Assembly: GCA_003278925.1 (NCBI GenBank)
Contig: QCCN01000001.1
Coordinates: 124,001 to 188,000, forward strand
DNA: 64,000 nucleotides
Reading direction: 5' to 3'
Origin: Prochlorococcus sp. AG-347-L17
Lineage (GTDB): Bacteria; Cyanobacteriota; Cyanobacteriia; PCC-6307; Cyanobiaceae
In this document: positions 52,616-61,853 of the stretch, piece after piece
Position numbering within the stretch: the first letter of the stretch is position 1
Layout of the letters: each line of letters starts with the position of its first letter
The notes under the pieces: generated by a model
Seen by the model: the letters and a program-made list of their open reading frames with translations, nothing else
Told to the model about the DNA's origin: nothing
The model's database searches: none
Translations under genes and position numbers: made by a program

Positions 52616-53580
52616 TCTAATATATCTTCCATTGAAATTTTTAAAAAAGTAATTTCCCATGCCAATCTTGGTTGAATATTATTTCTTAAGAGGTATTTTA
52701 GATTTTCAAGTTTTTTAACTAAACCGATATTGTTTGTTTTTCTCCACCAAATAGTTTGAATTAAATTTACTAAACAAATCTGTTGAACAATTTCTAATTT
52801 TTCAGATATTGATTTAGATATTTCTAATATTTCCAGACTATTTTTTATTGGAGAATCCATTTTAATTATGATTTCATCTGAAAAATCATTACAAATTTCA
52901 ATATTTTTCAATAATTGATTTGGAGATCCGTTTGAGGTGTTAATTAAATCTTCAAATTTTAATTTTGAATTAAAATTTAATTTATCATTATCTAAATTTT
53001 CTTTCAAAATAGACTTTATTTGTTTACTAGAAAAAGATCGAAATCTGACAATTTGACATCTTGAGATGATCGTATCTAAGAGAAGGTTTAATTTAGATGT
53101 TAGTAAAATAAAAATGCCGTTACTAGGTTCTTCTAAGGTTTTTAAAAGGCAATTTGAGGCTGCTTCGTTTAAAAGGTGTGCATCAATAATTAAAACAATT
53201 TTTTTTTCTGAGTTAATTGATTTTTGACTAAGAAAAGTTTTGATATTACGTATTTGACCAATTTTAATAATCTCAGATCCACTTTTTATTGTTTTTTTAG
53301 GATCGGAACTCCTTGTACTTTTAGTTGCCAAAGGAGAATCAGGTTCAATAATTAAAAAATCAGGATGGTTCTTGTTTTTAATTCTTTCTTCAACATTTTC
53401 GCTTGGGGAAGACTGTTTGAAAATCTCTTTTATAAATTGAAGAGCAGTTTGTCTCTTTCCTACTCCCTCAGCACCATAAAATATATAACCATTAGCAAAT
53501 GATTTGTTTTTAATTATATTTTTAAGATATGTATTGACTTCTTTATTCAAGAAAAAATTATTTTTTTTAACCTCAATCAT
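52612..53580 (-). CDS. holB: DNA polymerase III delta' subunit
   Basis: Clamp-loader subunit: AAA+ fold with [12 protein letters not shown] (P-loop-like) near 36-47, the zinc-less [16 protein letters not shown] sensor region (~177-193) with [19 protein letters not shown], the delta' hallmark 'LKtLEEP'. Length is 322. The catalytic Lys of Walker A is present (GKRQ). Its ATG overlaps tmk's stop (ATGA), the usual tmk-holB pair. Its stop overlaps convergent rpaA by 4 bases. Confidence 0.88.
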   Translation of the reverse strand: MIEVKKNNFFLNKEVNTYLKNIIKNKSFANGYIFYGAEGVGKRQTALQFIKEIFKQSSPSENVEERIKNKNHPDFLIIEPDSPLATKSTRSSDPKKTIKSGSEIIKIGQIRNIKTFLSQKSINSEKKIVLIIDAHLLNEAASNCLLKTLEEPSNGIFILLTSKLNLLLDTIISRCQIVRFRSFSSKQIKSILKENLDNDKLNFNSKLKFEDLINTSNGSPNQLLKNIEICNDFSDEIIIKMDSPIKNSLEILEISKSISEKLEIVQQICLVNLIQTIWWRKTNNIGLVKKLENLKYLLRNNIQPRLAWEITFLKISMEDILD

Positions 53581-54215
53581 TGGTAATTGGAAAAATTGTT
53601 TAGCAAAGTCTCTTTAATTTGATTAGAAATAGTTTTAATATTTTGTGAAGCAGATATAACTTTCCAGTTTTTTTGCTTGGCAATTAGTTTGAAGCCTTCA
53701 TTTACTTTTTCTAGAAATGTAATACCTTCTGATTCTATTCTGTCAGGAATTTCATTTTTTCTTCTGTATATACTCTCTTCTGGAGAAATTTCTAAGAAAA
53801 AAGTGATATCAGGAGATTCTCCTTGACACACAATAGATTCAATATTTTTAATTATTTCTAAATTTATATTTCTTCCATAACCTTGATAAGCCAGTGTGGA
53901 ATCGGAAAATCTATCACTTATTACCCAATCATTGTTATTTAAAGCAGGTGAAATAATTTTGGAAACGTGTTCAGCTCTATCAGCTGAGTAAAGCAATAAT
54001 TCCGCAAGAGATGAAGGCCTGTTATTTTCATTATTATCAAGAATCAGTCCTCTAAGTTTTTTTCCTAAAAGACTGCCTCCAGGTTCTCTAGTTGTGATTA
54101 ATTTAGATCCTTTATCTATTAGACCGCTATTAGGTAGCCATTTAGATAGTTCATCTATTTGGGTAGTTTTACCACATCCATCAATACCTTCAATAACGAT
54201 AAATTTTCCTTTCAT
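53577..54215 (-). CDS. tmk: Thymidylate kinase
   Basis: Phosphorylates dTMP to dTDP. The P-loop [10 protein letters not shown] is at residues 9-18, TREPGG near 43-48 is the DRx-related Arg region, [15 protein letters not shown] (~98-112) contains the DRY-type motif, and the [15 protein letters not shown] follows. Length is 212. The stop overlaps the holB start by 4 bases, and the start immediately follows the copper ATPase stop at 54216, so the three genes form a dense unit. Confidence 0.94.
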   Translation of the reverse strand: MKGKFIVIEGIDGCGKTTQIDELSKWLPNSGLIDKGSKLITTREPGGSLLGKKLRGLILDNNENNRPSSLAELLLYSADRAEHVSKIISPALNNNDWVISDRFSDSTLAYQGYGRNINLEIIKNIESIVCQGESPDITFFLEISPEESIYRRKNEIPDRIESEGITFLEKVNEGFKLIAKQKNWKVISASQNIKTISNQIKETLLNNFSNYQ

Positions 54216-56519
54216 TTAGTCCAAACATAAAGCATTAATTACAACTGTAATAGAGCTAATAGCCATAAATAGTGCTGCTATTGAGGGAGTCAGAAGAATA
54301 CCATATTTAGGGAATAAAGTTCCGGCAGCTAAAGGTATAGCTAGTAAGTTGTAACCAAAAGCCCATGTTAGATTTTGCTTTATTTTTCTTATAGTTTTTT
54401 TTGCAAGATTTAAGGCGTAGGGTAATCCATTTAGTTGATCTCCCATCAATACTACATCTGCATTTGCCTTAGCTATTTGAGTCCCTGATCCCACCGCAAT
54501 TCCTAGGTCTGAGGATGCTAAGGCTGGGACATCATTAATACCATCACCTATCATTGCTACTTTATTGTTAATTTTTAAATTTTCTATAGTCTTTAGCTTC
54601 ATTTCAGGACGAAGATCCCACTTTACTTCTGTTTCTTTACAACCAACTTTTTTTGCTAAAGCTAAAACTGTTTGTTTCCTATCTCCACTTAAAATATTAA
54701 TTTTATATTTGTTTTCTCTTAAATTTTGAACTGTTTTAATTGAATCATCTCTGAGTAAATCTCCAAGGAATATAAAGCCTAATAAATGATCTTTGATACT
54801 TACTCCAATGATAGTGTTCGTTTTTGTCTCTTCATTTTCTATGACTTTTTTTGCATCACCATCAATAATTATTCCTTTACTTAGTAGCCATTCAATATTT
54901 CCAATATTAATAAGTCCATCAATTGACTCTAATTCTCCAGAAATACCTCGACCTGAATGAGTGAAAATTTTTTTTATTGGAAATAAACTTAAATTTTGTT
55001 TTTTTGCCTCTTGAATTAAGGAATCTGCGATTGGATGTCTGCTTTCCTTTTCTAAACTGGCAGCTATTTTTAATAAAAATGAATGATCATTATTATTTTT
55101 ATAATCAACAATGAAAGGCTTACCTTTTGTTAATGTACCTGTCTTGTCAAAAATAATGTGATTAATTTTTGAAGCTATCTCTATTTTGTCCCCGCCTTTA
55201 AATAAAACTCCTTTTTTTGCTGCTTTACCTGACGCGACAGTTATTACAGTTGGGGTTGCTAAACCTAATGCGCAAGGACATGCTATTACTAAAACAGCAA
55301 TTGATAATTGAATGGCTAAACTAAGGAAATTCTCAGCATTACTCCCAAGAGAACTATGAAGTGTATGGCTTGAGTGAGAGATAAATTGATTATTGTGACT
55401 TAATAAATCGGGCCAAATGTTTCTTGCCCCTTTCCACCAAAAAAAGAAGGTCAAAGTAGCAAAAATGAGTACAAAGTAAGTAAATTTGCCTGCTATTTCA
55501 TCAGCAATTCTTTGAATGCTAGGTTTTCTAGCATTTACAGACTCAATAAGATTTACAAGTTTTGCAAGTGAAGAATCCCCTCCTACCTTTTGTACTTTAA
55601 GTTTAAGAGTTGAATTAAGATTTAGAGACCCACTAGATAGATTTTCGCCTTCTTTTACCTCGATAGGTTTGGATTCTCCAGTAATATGAGAAACATCAAC
55701 ATATGAATTACCTTGAGTAACAATGCAGTCAGCAGGTACTCTGTCTCCAGCTAAAACTTGAATTTCTTGATCAGGTCTTAAAGTGTTTACTCTTATTGAT
55801 TTTATTTGATTATCTTCTGTGTAGACATTTGCCATTTCAGGTTGAAGATCTAATAACTCTCCAATTGAAGAACCAGTCTGGTATCTTGCTCTTTCCTCTA
55901 AGAAACGCCCAATCAATATAAAACCTAACAGCATAACTGGTTCATTAAAAAAACAAGGAAAACCAGTGGCAGGAAATATTAATGATAGAAGACTTGTTGT
56001 ATATGCACTAGTTACTCCAAGAGCTACTAGAGAATCCATATCCGGACGATTTTTGAGAAATGATTTAAATCCATTAAAAATTATTCCCCTGCCAGGAAAT
56101 AATAGAGCTAATGTTGCTAATGAAGCGTGAAAAAATATATTACCTAATATTGGAAAATTTAGATATCTTCCTTCTGCTAGATGACCTAAACCTGAAAAAA
56201 ATAAAAGTAATAATGCAAAAGTTAGTTTCTTCCATTGATTATTCCACTTCTTTTTTTTTTCTAATTCTGCCTTATTTACTTTTTTTGAAAAATCATTTAT
56301 ATAAATCTTTGATGGGAAACCATTCTCTTCTAGATTCTGTAATACTGTTTCTATTTCTATATGTTTCTGGGTAATTTCAAAATATGCACTTTCAGTTAGT
56401 AAGTTAACAGAAACATTTTTAATGCCATCAGAATTATTTAATATTTTTTCAACAGTACTAACGCATCCTCCGCATTTCATTCCTGTAATTCTTAATTGAA
56501 TGTTTTCCATATTTTTCAC
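54216..56519 (-). CDS. Copper-transporting P-type ATPase
   Basis: P1B-type ATPase that moves Cu+ across plasma or thylakoid membrane. One HMA domain carries MKCGGC (Cys16, Cys19). The membrane CPC is Cys414-Pro-Cys416 (CPCALGLATP), the phosphorylated Asp458 is in DKTGTLTKG, the SRHPIAD and GDGINDVPAL motifs are present. Length is 767. Cyanobacteria have CtaA and PacS copies; which one this is cannot be decided by eye. Copper is needed for plastocyanin and cytochrome oxidase. The tmk gene starts one base after its stop. Confidence 0.9.
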   Translation of the reverse strand: MKNMENIQLRITGMKCGGCVSTVEKILNNSDGIKNVSVNLLTESAYFEITQKHIEIETVLQNLEENGFPSKIYINDFSKKVNKAELEKKKKWNNQWKKLTFALLLLFFSGLGHLAEGRYLNFPILGNIFFHASLATLALLFPGRGIIFNGFKSFLKNRPDMDSLVALGVTSAYTTSLLSLIFPATGFPCFFNEPVMLLGFILIGRFLEERARYQTGSSIGELLDLQPEMANVYTEDNQIKSIRVNTLRPDQEIQVLAGDRVPADCIVTQGNSYVDVSHITGESKPIEVKEGENLSSGSLNLNSTLKLKVQKVGGDSSLAKLVNLIESVNARKPSIQRIADEIAGKFTYFVLIFATLTFFFWWKGARNIWPDLLSHNNQFISHSSHTLHSSLGSNAENFLSLAIQLSIAVLVIACPCALGLATPTVITVASGKAAKKGVLFKGGDKIEIASKINHIIFDKTGTLTKGKPFIVDYKNNNDHSFLLKIAASLEKESRHPIADSLIQEAKKQNLSLFPIKKIFTHSGRGISGELESIDGLINIGNIEWLLSKGIIIDGDAKKVIENEETKTNTIIGVSIKDHLLGFIFLGDLLRDDSIKTVQNLRENKYKINILSGDRKQTVLALAKKVGCKETEVKWDLRPEMKLKTIENLKINNKVAMIGDGINDVPALASSDLGIAVGSGTQIAKANADVVLMGDQLNGLPYALNLAKKTIRKIKQNLTWAFGYNLLAIPLAAGTLFPKYGILLTPSIAALFMAISSITVVINALCLD

Positions 56520-56552
56520 GATTGAAGCAAATTAATGCTTTCCCTTTTTAAC

Positions 56553-56558
56553 TATAAT
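56553..56558 (+). promoter_or_regulatory. -10 element candidate for ycf3
   Basis: TATAAT at 56553-56558 in the 109-base gap between divergent ctaA/pacS-type ATPase and ycf3. It lies 70 bases upstream of the ycf3 start, with no good -35. Function is inferred from position. Confidence 0.3.
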
Positions 56559-56628
56559 AATAAATGTAATATACTTTTTAAATAGTTATTTTTTAAATTA
56601 CTATATTAATTCTATTATTTTTACAGCG

Positions 56629-57150
56629 GTGCCTAGTAATCAAAACAGAGACAATTTTATCGATAAAGCTTTTACTGTTATTGCTGAATCAATAGTAAAA
56701 ATAATGCCTATCGCAGAGAAAGAAAAAAAAGCATACATCTATTATAGAGATGGCTTAGCTGCACAAAATAATGGGGATTATTCGGAAGCATTAGAGTATT
56801 ACAAAGAGAGTTTACTACTTGAAGAAAATAAAATTGATAGGGGTGAGACTCTTAAAAATATGGCAATAATATACATGAGTAATGGTGAAGAGGATCTGTC
56901 TATTGAAACTTATGAAAAAGCATTAGTAGAAAATCCCAAACAGCCATCATGCCTTAAAAATATAGGTTTGATTTATGAAAAAAGGGGAAGATATGCTGAG
57001 CAAAATGGTGATTTAGATCAGAGAGATATTTGGTTTGATAAAGCTGCCGAAGTCTGGTCTAAAGCAGTGAGATTATATCCAGGTGGTTATCTAGATATTG
57101 AGAATTGGTTAAAAAACTCAGGAAGAAGTTCAATCGATATGTATCTCTAA
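56629..57150 (+). CDS. ycf3: Photosystem I assembly protein Ycf3
   Basis: Thylakoid-associated TPR protein needed for PSI assembly. Three tetratricopeptide repeats are visible: [40 protein letters not shown] and [20 protein letters not shown]. The N-terminal [20 protein letters not shown] and C-terminal [17 protein letters not shown] are Ycf3-specific. Length 173 is right. The start is GTG at 56629. It is divergent from the copper ATPase and convergent with radA. Confidence 0.95.
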   Translation: MPSNQNRDNFIDKAFTVIAESIVKIMPIAEKEKKAYIYYRDGLAAQNNGDYSEALEYYKESLLLEENKIDRGETLKNMAIIYMSNGEEDLSIETYEKALVENPKQPSCLKNIGLIYEKRGRYAEQNGDLDQRDIWFDKAAEVWSKAVRLYPGGYLDIENWLKNSGRSSIDMYL

Positions 57151-57155
57151 TTTTT

Positions 57156-58517
57156 TTAGTCTGATAAAGCATATTCAACTGCTTCTTTAATATTAGATAT
57201 CTCTTTGATATTTATCAAATTTTGAAAACTATTATTTAGTTCCTCCTCTAGTTTTGGCACTATGATATTTTTGATCCCTAGTCTTGCAGCTTCTTCTATT
57301 TTTGTTCTAAGGTTGTTCGATTTTCTAACCTGACCGCTCAAACCCAACTCCCCAATAAATGAGCTATTTCCCAAAGGAGGAATATTTTTCAAACTTGATA
57401 AAATTGATATTGCTACACCTAAGTCAGATGATGGATCACTAATCTCAAAACCCCCACCAGTAGCTACATAACAATCATATTCAGATAATTTTATCCCTAC
57501 GTGTTTTTCAATAACTGCTAGAATTTGATGCAATCTATTTATGCTTATTCCAGTTGTAGTACGTCTTGGGTTACTGTAGAAAGTTTTATTTACCAGTGCT
57601 TGTATATCAACTGCTAATGGCCTACTGCCTTCATGTGTAATCGTAGTTGTTACACCTGAAATATTTTCTTTATTTGTGAAAATTGAACTTGGGTTTTTTA
57701 TCTCTCGTAAACCCTCTTCAAGCATTTCAAAAATTCCAATCTCGAAGGTCGATCCAAATCGATTTTTTATACTTCTTAGTAATCTATGTGAGGAAATATT
57801 ATCTCCTTCAAAGTTTATTACTGTATCAACTAAATGCTCTAAAGTTTTAGGGCCAGCTAAAGTCCCATCTTTGGTTACATGACCAATTATTAGAAGTGCA
57901 ATATTATTGTCTTTGGCAATATTTTGCAATTCAGATGAACATGCTCTAACTTGAGAAACCGATCCTGGAGAACTTTGCATTTCATGATTATGGATGGCTT
58001 GGATACTATCGATAATTGCGCAACTTGGATTTACGCGTTTGATCTCCTCAATAATTAAAGATAAATTAGTTTCTGCATAAATTTTTAAATTAATACTGTT
58101 TTGATTTAATCTTTCCCATCTAATTTTTACTTGTTCTAAAGATTCTTCTGCAGTTATGTATAAAACTGTCTCATTAAGAGATATTCTTCCTGCAGATTGA
58201 AGAACTATTGTGCTTTTACCTATGCCTGGTTCTCCTCCAAGTAAAACAACAGATCCCGGTACTATGCCACCTCCAAGAACTCGATCAAATTCCCTAAAAC
58301 CACTTGTGAATCTTGATATTTTTTTTGATGAGATCTCATTAAATGGTATAGATTTTTTAATGTTTTTTATATCTTTTATTTCTTGATATTTTGAGCTTTT
58401 ACTTTTTATTTCTTCAACAATGGAATTCCAAGAATTGCAATTAAGGCATTTACCAAAGTATTGAGAAGTTTCAGATCCGCAATTCTGACAAATAAAAGTC
58501 GATAATTTGCTAGACAT
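57156..58517 (-). CDS. radA: DNA repair protein RadA/Sms
   Basis: RecA-related helicase for branch migration in recombination. The zinc finger has Cys10, Cys13, Cys24, Cys27; Walker A GGEPGIGKST is at 94-103; the RadA-specific KNRFG motif is near 250; the C-terminal Lon-like domain begins at about 290 (SRPLAVDIQALVNKT). Length is 453. It stands alone, convergent with ycf3 (5-base gap). Confidence 0.95.
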   Translation of the reverse strand: MSSKLSTFICQNCGSETSQYFGKCLNCNSWNSIVEEIKSKSSKYQEIKDIKNIKKSIPFNEISSKKISRFTSGFREFDRVLGGGIVPGSVVLLGGEPGIGKSTIVLQSAGRISLNETVLYITAEESLEQVKIRWERLNQNSINLKIYAETNLSLIIEEIKRVNPSCAIIDSIQAIHNHEMQSSPGSVSQVRACSSELQNIAKDNNIALLIIGHVTKDGTLAGPKTLEHLVDTVINFEGDNISSHRLLRSIKNRFGSTFEIGIFEMLEEGLREIKNPSSIFTNKENISGVTTTITHEGSRPLAVDIQALVNKTFYSNPRRTTTGISINRLHQILAVIEKHVGIKLSEYDCYVATGGGFEISDPSSDLGVAISILSSLKNIPPLGNSSFIGELGLSGQVRKSNNLRTKIEEAARLGIKNIIVPKLEEELNNSFQNLINIKEISNIKEAVEYALSD

Positions 58518-58624
58518 TAAGTTTCTGAATGAAGTAATGGAACTAGAATGTTTGGGATATTGCCCCTCTACAAGTTAGATTAGGTTAATAATAAATTCTC
58601 TTACTGATTAGCTAATAGAAACAA

Positions 58625-59371
58625 ATGGCTCTATCTAGTCAAACTAAAGAAACTATACTTGTCGCAGATGACGAGGCAAGTATTAGAAGAATTCTGGAGA
58701 CGCGTCTCTCCATGATTGGCTACAAAGTTGTAACTGCAAGTGATGGTAAAGAAGCACTAAAGTTATTTAAGGATTATGAACCTGATTTAGTAGTACTTGA
58801 CGTCATGATGCCTAAGCTAGATGGTTACGGAGTTTGTCAAGAATTAAGGAAAGATTCTGATGTTCCAATTGTCATGTTAACTGCATTAGGGGATGTTGCA
58901 GATAGAATAACAGGTTTAGAATTAGGAGCAGATGATTATGTAGTAAAACCATTTAGCCCAAAGGAGTTAGAAGCTAGAATTAGGTGCGTTCTTAGAAGAA
59001 TCGACAAGGAACAGATTCCTGGTATGCCTAATTCAGGATTAATTTTGGTAACGGATATAAAAATTGATACGAATCGAAGACAAGTTTTTAAAAGCGATGA
59101 AAGAATAAGATTAACTGGAATGGAATTTAGTCTCTTAGAGCTTTTGGTAAGTAGGTCAGGAGAGCCATTTAGTAGAGGAGAGATTTTAAAAGAAGTTTGG
59201 GGATATACCCCCGAGAGACATGTAGACACTAGAGTCGTGGATGTTCATATATCAAGATTAAGATCAAAACTTGAGGCTGATCCAGCAAATCCTGAATTAA
59301 TTTTGACTGCAAGGGGCACAGGATATCTTTTTCAACGGATTGTTGATATTGCTCCTTTTGATGGTAAATAA
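58625..59371 (+). CDS. rpaB: OmpR-type response regulator RpaB
   Basis: Essential cyanobacterial regulator of light-response genes, working with the kinase NblS/Hik33. The receiver starts TILVADDEASIRRILETRLS, with phosphoacceptor Asp59 (VVLDVMMPKLDGYG) and the KPFSPKELEARIRCVLRRID end typical of RpaB. The C-terminal winged helix includes [34 protein letters not shown]. Length is 248. Its TAA is followed directly by the ATG of plsX, so the lipid gene may be transcribed and translated together with this regulator. Confidence 0.93.
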   Translation: MALSSQTKETILVADDEASIRRILETRLSMIGYKVVTASDGKEALKLFKDYEPDLVVLDVMMPKLDGYGVCQELRKDSDVPIVMLTALGDVADRITGLELGADDYVVKPFSPKELEARIRCVLRRIDKEQIPGMPNSGLILVTDIKIDTNRRQVFKSDERIRLTGMEFSLLELLVSRSGEPFSRGEILKEVWGYTPERHVDTRVVDVHISRLRSKLEADPANPELILTARGTGYLFQRIVDIAPFDGK

Positions 59372-60778
59372 ATGGGTAAAGAAACGGCGCAAAAAATTAA
59401 CAAGTCCAGAGCTATTAGAAGATTAGTTATTTGGTACAAAAGAAATTCGGCTGTCACTTCTATAGTTGATACTGCTGCTAGTTCTGCAGCAACAGCTAGT
59501 AATGTCGCAGGTAATATGGTTTCTGGTGCTGGTTCTGTTGTAAGCACAGCTAGTAATGTTGCTAGTAATGTTGCAGGTAATGTAGTCTCAAGCGCTGAAT
59601 CTGTTGTTAATACAGCTAGCAGCGTTGTTTCAAATGCAAGTTCAATAGCTAAAAATACATTACATCCATTAGTTTTTGACCCATTAAAAAGATTACAAAA
59701 TAACGATAATATTTTAGATAGGGTGGAGGAATCTCAATCTAATAGAATTTGGATCGCAGTTGATGGGATGGGTGGAGATTATGCTCCTGGTCCAATTCTG
59801 GAGGGTTGCCTCGAAGCAATAAGTAGATTTCCAATAAATATAAAGTTTGTCGGCAAAATTGAAAAAGTTAAAGATGCAGCAGAAAAAATTGGTTTAGCAG
59901 AATTATTAGAGAATGAAATAGATAATAATCGTCTTGAATTAATTGATAGTGGAGAGCCTATTGGGATGAATGAAGAAGCTACTGCAGTTAGAAAAAGGAA
60001 AAAAGCTAGTATAAATGTTGCAATGGATTTAGTGAGAAATAATAAAGCTGAAGCTATCTATTCAGCGGGTAATTCAGGTGCAATGATGGCTTCCGCCATA
60101 TTTAGAATTGGGCGATTGAAAGGGATTGATAGACCAGCCATAGGAGCATTATTTCCAACAAGGGATCAAACTCGCCCGGTACTAGTTTTAGATGTTGGCG
60201 CAAATACTGATTGTAAGCCATCTTATCTACATCAATTTGCTCTTTTAGGTAATATTTATGCAAAAGATGTCTTGCAAGTAAAAAAACCAAGAATTGGTCT
60301 TTTAAATATCGGAGAAGAAGAATGCAAAGGTAATGATTTATCCCTAAAAACGTTTGAATTATTATCTGCTGAAAAAAGTTTTGATTTTGGAGGTAATTGT
60401 GAAGGGCGAGATGTATTATCAGGTAGTTTCGACGTAGTAGTCTGTGATGGATTTACTGGAAATATATTATTGAAATTTCTTGAATCTGTGGGAGGAGTTT
60501 TATTAGATATTTTGAGATCTGAGCTTCCACGTGGAAGGCGGGGTAAAGTTGGTTCAGCTTTTTTAAAAAGTAATCTACTCAGAATTAAGAAAAGGTTAGA
60601 TCATGCTGAACATGGAGGAGCTTTGTTACTTGGGGTGAATGGAATTTGCGTTATTGGTCATGGAAGTAGCAAATCTTTATCAGTAGTTAGTGCTCTTCGC
60701 TTGGCTCACTCCGCAGTGAACCATGGTGTTATGGATAATTTAAATCAGCTGCAAAAGCTTCAAGTTTTAAATTCATAA
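59372..60778 (+). CDS. plsX: Phosphate acyltransferase PlsX with long N-terminal extension
   Basis: Converts acyl-ACP to acyl-phosphate for glycerolipid synthesis. The PlsX core starts at about residue 125 (IWIAVDGMGGDYAPG) and runs to 468 with SGNSGAMMASAIFRIGRLKG and VGANTDCKPSYLHQFALLG. The first 124 residues are unusual: a basic start (RAIRRLVIWYKRN) and an Ala/Ser/Val/Asn-rich stretch at ~28-95 with repeats such as TASNVAGN and TASNVASNVAGN. This could form a membrane-binding amphipathic helix. The start codon follows rpaB without a gap. Typical PlsX is about 330-350 residues. Confidence 0.93.
   Translation: MGKETAQKINKSRAIRRLVIWYKRNSAVTSIVDTAASSAATASNVAGNMVSGAGSVVSTASNVASNVAGNVVSSAESVVNTASSVVSNASSIAKNTLHPLVFDPLKRLQNNDNILDRVEESQSNRIWIAVDGMGGDYAPGPILEGCLEAISRFPINIKFVGKIEKVKDAAEKIGLAELLENEIDNNRLELIDSGEPIGMNEEATAVRKRKKASINVAMDLVRNNKAEAIYSAGNSGAMMASAIFRIGRLKGIDRPAIGALFPTRDQTRPVLVLDVGANTDCKPSYLHQFALLGNIYAKDVLQVKKPRIGLLNIGEEECKGNDLSLKTFELLSAEKSFDFGGNCEGRDVLSGSFDVVVCDGFTGNILLKFLESVGGVLLDILRSELPRGRRGKVGSAFLKSNLLRIKKRLDHAEHGGALLLGVNGICVIGHGSSKSLSVVSALRLAHSAVNHGVMDNLNQLQKLQVLNS
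59492..59644 (+). repeat. Internal tandem repeats in the plsX extension
   Basis: Codons 41-91 of plsX repeat a short theme at DNA level: ACAGCTAGTAATGT occurs at the start of the first two units, followed in each by GCAGGTAAT, and a third partial unit begins ACAGCTAGCAGCGT. At protein level the pieces line up as 11-residue units (TASNVASNVAG, NVVSSAESVVN, TASSVVSNASS). The region is richer in G and C than its surroundings. Confidence 0.6.
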
Positions 60779-60787
60779 AACATATTG

Positions 60788-60807
60788 AGTCAAATTTATG
60801 TTTGACT
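60788..60807. other. Perfect hairpin between plsX and fabH
   Basis: AGTCAAA (60788-60794) and TTTGACT (60801-60807) are perfect inverted arms of 7 bases around a 6-base loop. There is no T-run after it in either sense, so it is not a classical terminator. It could stabilise the mRNA end or be a regulator site. Confidence 0.4.
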
Positions 60808-60831
60808 TATATAAGTAACTAAAAAACTCTT

Positions 60832-61839
60832 TTGGAAGGAATAAATTTTAATCAGATTGGAGTATCATTCAAGGGGAGCGGAAGTTATGTACCTGATCAA
60901 ATTCTGACTAATCAAAAAATTAGTCAAAAGGTTGACACAAGCAATGAATGGATAAAATCTAGAACCGGTATTTCTGAGAGAAGAATCTCAAGCTTAGGAG
61001 ATAATGTTACTGAGATGGGCTATAAGGCTGCTCTAACTGCTATGGAAATGGCTAATTGGGATATTAAAACGATTGATTTGATTGTTTTAGCTACTTCTAC
61101 TCCGCATGATTTATTTGGATCGGCGCCAGCTATTCAAGCTAAATTAGGGGCAACTAAAGCTGTGGCTTTCGATTTAACTGCAGCATGTAGTGGTTTCTTA
61201 TTTGCCTTAATCACAGCCTCACAATTTTTAAAAGGGGGTAGTTTTAAAAGGGCTATTGTTATAGGAGCAGATCAACTATCAAGCTTTGTTGACTGGAATG
61301 ATAGAAGAAGTTGTATTCTCTTTGGAGATGGTGCAGGTGCATTAGCAATTGAAGCTACTAATGAATGTGATAATTTAATTGGTTTTGATATGAGAACTGA
61401 CGGAGAAAGGGGTTCTTTTCTTAATCTCCCATCCAGAAATAATAAGGATTCAATAATAGATAACATTGATTTTTTAAGTGGAGCTTTTTCTCCAATTAAG
61501 ATGAATGGTCAGGAAGTGTATAAATTTGCAGTTAGAGAAGTTCCGATAATTCTTGAAAAGTTGTTTAAAACAGTGAATTATACTTCCGATGAAGTTGACT
61601 GGCTTGTATTACATCAAGCTAATCAAAGGATATTGGATTCTGTAGGAGACAGGTTAAAAATTCCTGGAGAAAAAATTCTTAGCAATTTAGAAAAATATGG
61701 AAATACCTCAGCAGCAACAATTCCACTAGTGATGGATGAGGCGGTTAGAAATAATAGAATTAAACAAAATGATATTATTGCCACAAGTGGTTTTGGTGCT
61801 GGGTTAAGTTGGGGTGCAGCCCTAATTAAATGGGGTTAA
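60832..61839 (+). CDS. fabH: Beta-ketoacyl-ACP synthase III
   Basis: Starts fatty acid synthesis by joining acetyl-CoA and malonyl-ACP. The catalytic triad can be read: Cys119 (LTAACSGF), His261 (LHQANQRI) and Asn291 (GNTSAAT). Length is 335. The start is TTG at 60832; no ATG precedes the conserved IGVSFKGSGSYVPDQ. It is followed by fabD, whose ATG lies 14 bases after its stop. Gene order plsX-fabH-fabD is common in bacteria. Confidence 0.95.
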   Translation: MEGINFNQIGVSFKGSGSYVPDQILTNQKISQKVDTSNEWIKSRTGISERRISSLGDNVTEMGYKAALTAMEMANWDIKTIDLIVLATSTPHDLFGSAPAIQAKLGATKAVAFDLTAACSGFLFALITASQFLKGGSFKRAIVIGADQLSSFVDWNDRRSCILFGDGAGALAIEATNECDNLIGFDMRTDGERGSFLNLPSRNNKDSIIDNIDFLSGAFSPIKMNGQEVYKFAVREVPIILEKLFKTVNYTSDEVDWLVLHQANQRILDSVGDRLKIPGEKILSNLEKYGNTSAATIPLVMDEAVRNNRIKQNDIIATSGFGAGLSWGAALIKWG

Positions 61840-61853
61840 AAAAAAGGAGCATT

